DNA of 39,027 bases from an uncultured bacterium. Lineage in GTDB: Bacteria; Bacillota_I; Bacilli_A; RF39; UBA660. Of this stretch, positions 34,309-39,027 are shown in pieces. The notes under the pieces were generated by a model that saw only the letters and a program-made list of their open reading frames with translations, made no database searches and had not been told where the DNA came from. The position numbers were made by a program, and so were the translations under genes. How positions within the stretch are numbered: the first letter of the stretch is position 1; each line of letters starts with the position of its first letter. The stretch is taken from assembly GCA_949291455.1 (NCBI GenBank), contig CASEVQ010000003.1, forward strand, positions 1-39,027, read 5' to 3'.

Positions 34309-37300
34309 TATTGTTCAACTCCTCTTCTAACAACTTAATTAAAATAGGAATTCCTCTTTCTACTATATAACCAAATCTGTTTCCTATCTCATCATATAAC
34401 TCTTTAGATGTTTTATTTAATTTGATAGCAAATTGATTTGCTATGCCATCGCCAACCCAAACTCCTCTATTATTGTTTACTGTATTTCTATACCAATCAT
34501 CATATTCTATTTTCTTAAATTTGTCAACACTATCAACTAGTATAAAACTATACTTTCCAAGCTCTTTTCCCATCTCAAATAATTTTCCAAATATTTTCTT
34601 ATTTTCTAAAGTTAATTTTGCTGCAAATTTATCAATTCCGAAAATTACATATGTAGATATTGGTATTTCTTCTATACTTTTTCTATCATAATTACTTTGT
34701 TGATACAATTCTTGTACTTTTTTTATTTCATTGTAAAGTTCAGTGAATACTATATCAATTTCTTTGTCTTTATAGTTAACATTATTTAATTTTTTACTAT
34801 CTAGGAATTCTTCAGCATCTATAACAGTTAATTTTACATTATTTAGTAAGCTTAATTCTTTTATTACTTCAGTTGCTATTGATTTTAAGTTTGTTAAATC
34901 TAATGATGTAAACATAGTTATATAATTTCTTAATACATCTATTGTTGAAACTTTTAAACTTTTCTTTTCTACTCCTATAGGGACACTATTAATTCCTTTG
35001 TATTCTTCTTTAACAAATGAATAAGTTACTTTAGCTGGTAATATTGGTACTGCTTTAGCCTTATAAGTAAATTGTTTACTCATTGCTTCGCAGGTTTGTC
35101 TTATTGTATCATTAGTTTTATTTGGTTCACAAATTGAAGCGGTTTGAAACTCATAAATAGACCCTAGGTCTATAAGTCCACGTCCTACAATATTAGATGG
35201 CTTTGTTCCTCTTACATTTCCAAGTATTGAAGAATAGTCATTTTCATCATTTAATTGTAATACTACTTTCTGTTTAAAGTTTTGTGCTAATCTATATCTA
35301 ATCATGTTACTTGCACTAGTCGTGAAGATAAAATAAATTCCAAATTTAGTTCCTTCTCTTGTTAATTGTAAAATTATTTCATCATAGCTTGAATATACTT
35401 CTGAAAAAGCTTCGTAGTTATTTATTATAACAATATAAGTTGGAACGGATTTTCCGCTAGTTTTAACATAAGTTTGGTAATCACCACTATAATCTGAAAA
35501 CAACTTTTTTCTTCTCTCGATTTCGGTTTTTACCATTTTAAACAAATTACTAATTTTTTCACTATCATTTATGTATAAAATATCACCAACATGAGGAGAT
35601 TTAGAAAATACTCTTAGAGATTCTGCACCAAATTCTAAAATATAAAAATTAACTTCTTCTGGTTTATGTGTCATTATAGTAGAGTAAATTATAGCATTTA
35701 ACATTTGTTCTTTACCACTACTAGCAGAACCATATATTATCGCATTTCCATCTTTAGAAAGTGGCAAAGTAAGTAGTCCTTGTCTTTGATTATACGGATC
35801 ATCAAATTCTCCTATTATTGGATTTATTACAAATGGTTCAACAGTATAATTGTATTTTGTAGATAATTTGTCTATAAATATAAGTGCTGGAATTTTGTCT
35901 AACCATAATTGTTTAATTTTAATATTTTCTTTTTCGGCAATATCTGATAAATACTTTACAATATTTGTTAATTGCTCTCCTTCTGCTGCTACTTTATCAG
36001 TTTTTATTTCGTCTGACTCCTTAATAATAGAACCAATGTTATTTACAAAATTCATAGCTGTATCTATTTTTTTCTTTACTTTTTCCATTGGGAAATATGG
36101 TGCTCCGCACCAAGCAGACTGTCCTAAGCCAAAAAACTCATTATAACCTACTTGCAAATAAAAACGTCCTGTTTGTTTTATCAAAGCTGCATCTGGTACT
36201 TTTAGCATATCATTACTATCAGATTTATCTTGTACTTTTAAACATACTCTAAATCTGGCATTAGACCAAATTTGATCATTAACAACACCACTTGGTTTTT
36301 GTGTAGCAAGTATTAAATGTACACCCAAACTACGTCCAATACGTGCCGCTGAAATTAATTGATCCATAAATTCTGGTTGCTGCATTTTCAATTCTGCAAA
36401 TTCATCAGATATAATCAATAAATGTGATATTGGTGTTTGAACTAATCCTTCGTGATAAAATTTTTGATATTTATATATATCGATTGTTCCTTCATTTAAA
36501 GCTTGCCTTGCTTCATTAAATATAGCTTGTCTTCTTCTCAATTCACTTTGTATTGATACAAGTGATCTATTCATTTCTAGAGTATCCAAATTGGTAATTG
36601 TCCCTGCTAAGTGTGGTAATTTTACACCAGTATCATCATTTTTAAATGCGCCGGCAAGTCCTCCACCTTTGTAGTCTATTAGAATAAATGAAACATCGTT
36701 AGGATGATAATTAACAGCTAATGATAAAATATATGTAATAATAAATTCTGATTTACCAGAACCAGTCATTCCAGCAATAAGTCCATGTGGTCCGTGAGCT
36801 TTTTCATGTATATCTAATTTAAATAGCATTCCATTTGAATCTATACCAATTGGAGCTTGCAATGTAGATGTTGGATTACTCATTTTCCAACGGAATATTG
36901 AGTTTAATTGTTCAACTTTACCTACTCCATACATTTCTAAGAAATCTATAACATTTGGCAATGCATAACTATCTTGAGTAAATTTTATTGGTATATTAGC
37001 TACTTTTTTACAGCAATTTATAAAGTTACCTTGAATATAATCATCAATGGTAAATTCTTTTTGTTTATCTGAAGTAAGTTCACTTTCAAAAACAGCTCCG
37101 CTTTTACCATTTATACTTAAAAATGTTGTACATTCATTAGGTAGTGTAGATAAGTTCTCATTTAAAACGATAACATTCATTCCTACATTTTTCTTAATTT
37201 TTAATGCTTTAATTATTATTTGAACATTTTTTGCTATTTTATAATTATCAGTTATTATTATATAATACGGTGAAAAGGCTTTATAATCGTCTTTATCTTG

Positions 37301-38899
37301 AGTAATTCGCGGTTCTAACGCTCTTTCTAAATATAAAGATAATTCACACATTTCTTCATAATTAGTTGCAAAAAAACGAGTTTGTTTATCATTACTCCAA
37401 ACATGCGGCAATATTTTAGCATATTCCCAATCATCTATATGTTTTTCATCAACAAAGAAAACGAATTTTAAATCTTCATAACTATGGAATGTAATTAATT
37501 GTAATATCAATTGTTTCATAAATTCCTTAGTTTCATTCCATTTTCCAACTGCACCTAAAATATACTTTTCGGTAAGTGAAATACTTATTGGAACATCTTT
37601 TAAATCTTTTGATTTATCAACTAAAGTATTAAGAATATCTTTTAAATTATCTTCATCCATTGAAAAGTGTTCTTCTGGATATTTTATATCTAATTCTAGT
37701 GGTTTGTTTCCTATTCCCAGCCTTAAAGATAAAAAGTCAGAGTGATCTATTTTTCGTTCCCATAATTGTCTATTTTTAGTTAAAATTATTTTTTCGCATT
37801 CTTCTAGTTTTATAAAATTTTCAATTAGAATCTGCTTTTGTTTTTTCATGATTAAGTCTATTTCATTTCTTTTTTCTTCTATATAGGCACCATATTTTTC
37901 TTGGCGTTCTTTTTCTCTTTTTATTTTTTGCTTTTTTTGATAACGTCTTGTTAATAATGGCCATAAAAGCATACTTGCAAGCATTCCAATTGCCATGACC
38001 AATGATGGTAATGATTGTTGTAAGCTTCTTTCCCCAGCAGAGATAGCATCAACAGTATTGTATAAGCTTAAAATTGATGACATTCCCATTGTCATCATTG
38101 GACCCATTGTATATATGAAAGGAACTTCTTCTTGTTTTTCTTTTCCAGGTGGCGGATCAATTACCATTTCTTCTTTTTCAATAATTGTCCTAAAACGAGG
38201 TGAACGGAAAAAATAATCATTTTCTTCATAAACTTCTAATTCGGCATTTTTTTCTTCATCTGATGGTTCAATTGCTGTTTCTGTCTTTTGAAATAATGAA
38301 AATATATCACTACTATACTTTACTCTGTTAAATGGATTATTAGTAATTATTAGATCTCCCAAGACTATAATTTTTAAACCAGTAATAAAAATTATGTCTC
38401 CATGTTTTAACTCTCTAGTCCCAATTATTCTTTCATTGTTAACATATGTTCCAAACTTGCTATTTAAATCTGTTATTTGCCAAATGCCATTATTATAAGA
38501 TAATTTTGCATGTTCATCAGATACTGTTGGTAGATTAAAAATAACCTTGCATAATTGACTTTTACCTATTATAAATTCAACTGAATTTTTTACTTCTATT
38601 TGAATATTATTTGGATCATATACTGGGCAGCAATAAAGTAAAGCAATTTCTTCTTTTTCAATTTGTACATACTGAAAACTATAATTTTTTAGAACTACCT
38701 CATTTATTATTCTATCTTCTTCAATTATTTTATTGTCATTATTACTTTTTAAAACCCATTCCCCATTTTTTTCTTCAATGCTCAATAATTTTCTTTCATT
38801 ACCATTTTTATCACTATCTGATACCCAATACGTACCATTAACAGCCATAGGTAGTGAAACAGAATATATTTTATCTTTTTTTATTAATGAAACTAACAT
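34283..38899 (-). CDS. essC: EssC, FtsK/SpoIIIE-type ATPase of the type VII secretion system
   Basis: EssC (YukBA) is the membrane ATPase that drives type VII secretion. An N-terminal forkhead-associated region (about 95-165, with SDEHAKL and DLNSKFGTYVNNE) is followed by two membrane helices (about 258-278 and 290-312) and a coiled stretch. FtsK-like domains follow. D1 has an intact Walker A, GMTGSGKS, at about 707-714 and Walker B IISDEFAEL. D2 has GSASSGKE at about 1057, where the final Ser/Thr is replaced by Glu, and a Walker B lacking acidic Asp (VIINNYEAF). The third domain has no recognisable P-loop. The start at 38899 (MLVSLIKKDK) is preferred to a TTG at 38917 because GGTGG lies just before the ATG. 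At 1538 aa it is full length. First gene of the visible operon. Confidence 0.95.
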   Translation of the reverse strand: MLVSLIKKDKIYSVSLPMAVNGTYWVSDSDKNGNERKLLSIEEKNGEWVLKSNNDNKIIEEDRIINEVVLKNYSFQYVQIEKEEIALLYCCPVYDPNNIQIEVKNSVEFIIGKSQLCKVIFNLPTVSDEHAKLSYNNGIWQITDLNSKFGTYVNNERIIGTRELKHGDIIFITGLKIIVLGDLIITNNPFNRVKYSSDIFSLFQKTETAIEPSDEEKNAELEVYEENDYFFRSPRFRTIIEKEEMVIDPPPGKEKQEEVPFIYTMGPMMTMGMSSILSLYNTVDAISAGERSLQQSLPSLVMAIGMLASMLLWPLLTRRYQKKQKIKREKERQEKYGAYIEEKRNEIDLIMKKQKQILIENFIKLEECEKIILTKNRQLWERKIDHSDFLSLRLGIGNKPLELDIKYPEEHFSMDEDNLKDILNTLVDKSKDLKDVPISISLTEKYILGAVGKWNETKEFMKQLILQLITFHSYEDLKFVFFVDEKHIDDWEYAKILPHVWSNDKQTRFFATNYEEMCELSLYLERALEPRITQDKDDYKAFSPYYIIITDNYKIAKNVQIIIKALKIKKNVGMNVIVLNENLSTLPNECTTFLSINGKSGAVFESELTSDKQKEFTIDDYIQGNFINCCKKVANIPIKFTQDSYALPNVIDFLEMYGVGKVEQLNSIFRWKMSNPTSTLQAPIGIDSNGMLFKLDIHEKAHGPHGLIAGMTGSGKSEFIITYILSLAVNYHPNDVSFILIDYKGGGLAGAFKNDDTGVKLPHLAGTITNLDTLEMNRSLVSIQSELRRRQAIFNEARQALNEGTIDIYKYQKFYHEGLVQTPISHLLIISDEFAELKMQQPEFMDQLISAARIGRSLGVHLILATQKPSGVVNDQIWSNARFRVCLKVQDKSDSNDMLKVPDAALIKQTGRFYLQVGYNEFFGLGQSAWCGAPYFPMEKVKKKIDTAMNFVNNIGSIIKESDEIKTDKVAAEGEQLTNIVKYLSDIAEKENIKIKQLWLDKIPALIFIDKLSTKYNYTVEPFVINPIIGEFDDPYNQRQGLLTLPLSKDGNAIIYGSASSGKEQMLNAIIYSTIMTHKPEEVNFYILEFGAESLRVFSKSPHVGDILYINDSEKISNLFKMVKTEIERRKKLFSDYSGDYQTYVKTSGKSVPTYIVIINNYEAFSEVYSSYDEIILQLTREGTKFGIYFIFTTSASNMIRYRLAQNFKQKVVLQLNDENDYSSILGNVRGTKPSNIVGRGLIDLGSIYEFQTASICEPNKTNDTIRQTCEAMSKQFTYKAKAVPILPAKVTYSFVKEEYKGINSVPIGVEKKSLKVSTIDVLRNYITMFTSLDLTNLKSIATEVIKELSLLNNVKLTVIDAEEFLDSKKLNNVNYKDKEIDIVFTELYNEIKKVQELYQQSNYDRKSIEEIPISTYVIFGIDKFAAKLTLENKKIFGKLFEMGKELGKYSFILVDSVDKFKKIEYDDWYRNTVNNNRGVWVGDGIANQFAIKLNKTSKELYDEIGNRFGYIVERGIPILIKLLEEELNNNEQSIHNS

Positions 38900-38941
38900 T
38901 ATTCCACCAGCTTCCAATCACACTATTCTTATTCTATAATA

Positions 38942-38970
38942 ATGTTAGCAAATTTTATTGGATTTATCAA
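38942..38970 (-). promoter_or_regulatory. Candidate promoter of the essC operon
   Basis: On the minus strand TTGATA (38965-38970) and TAACAT (38942-38947) are separated by 17 bp, upstream of essC. Both deviate from consensus, and the AT-rich context makes chance matches likely. The upstream 128 nt to the window edge contain no gene. Confidence 0.35.
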
Positions 38971-39027
38971 TCTAATTTACATTTTTTATATTTTTTTTGT
39001 ATTTATATTATAAAATTTAATTAAAAA

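Noticed and set aside
1-39027. Mycoplasma-type code (TGA as Trp)
   Set aside because: Tryptophans, including those of the WXG motifs, are TGG, and complete proteins end normally under the standard code.
1-39027. CRISPR arrays, tRNA or rRNA genes
   Set aside because: No regularly spaced repeats and no T-loop-like or rRNA-like sequences were noticed; the only tandem repeat is the coding 18-mer at 33677.

Overview
The window is very AT-rich DNA from an anaerobic, low-GC Bacillota-type bacterium that uses the standard genetic code (tryptophans are TGG and full-length genes stop normally). An N-domain-less ClpB under a CIRCE operator, an oxygen-sensitive class III ribonucleotide reductase, NagZ and a type VII secretion (T7SSb) locus together suggest a gut Bacilli lineage, perhaps RF39- or Erysipelotrichales-like. 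That placement is inference. Nearly all genes are on the minus strand; clpB is the main exception.

Layout. Positions 1-97 are the tail of an ISL3-type insertion sequence. 105-5878 holds a three-gene membrane/TPM/zinc-ribbon operon, a Tam41-type phosphatidate cytidylyltransferase and two small membrane proteins. 5932-8351 has a compact UvrD-like helicase and a Fic protein. 8407-10592 is CIRCE-controlled clpB (plus strand), convergent with the lipoprotein glycosidase nagZ. 11896-16569 is a satellite T7SS cassette followed by a GNAT protein and an unknown protein. About 16680-17727 is a decayed ISL3 element. 17814-20872 is nrdD, a separate glycyl-radical mini-gene and nrdG. 21291-24770 is an MscS channel with a P-type Ca2+-ATPase. 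24854-29840 is a MacB-like ABC transporter with a VirB2-like/C39-like fusion protein and a membrane-anchored repeat protein. 29916-38899 is the main T7SSb locus: essC, yukD, an unknown 398-aa protein, four WXG100 proteins and a large candidate substrate.

The most striking observation is that the satellite cassette (13040-16569) and part of the main locus (30765-34044) are diverged copies of the same four-gene module: unknown-domain protein, WXG protein, WXG protein, large WXG-headed protein. Gene order is the same, and so is an 11-nt overlap between the two WXG genes. In each of the three WXG pairs in the window, only the downstream member carries a C-terminal YxxxD motif. The shared C-terminal domain of the 360- and 398-aa proteins, with its LLDVYDGN and SSVFM signatures, is one I cannot assign to any family. 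It may be an undescribed component or adaptor of this secretion system. In the satellite copy the first WXG gene is interrupted by a one-base shift at an A6 run.

Other points worth attention: a class III RNR whose glycyl-radical segment is encoded as a separate 56-aa protein, a bacterial Tam41-type CDP-DAG synthase, and two same-orientation ISL3 tails 17.6 kb apart whose hairpins differ by a compensatory change.
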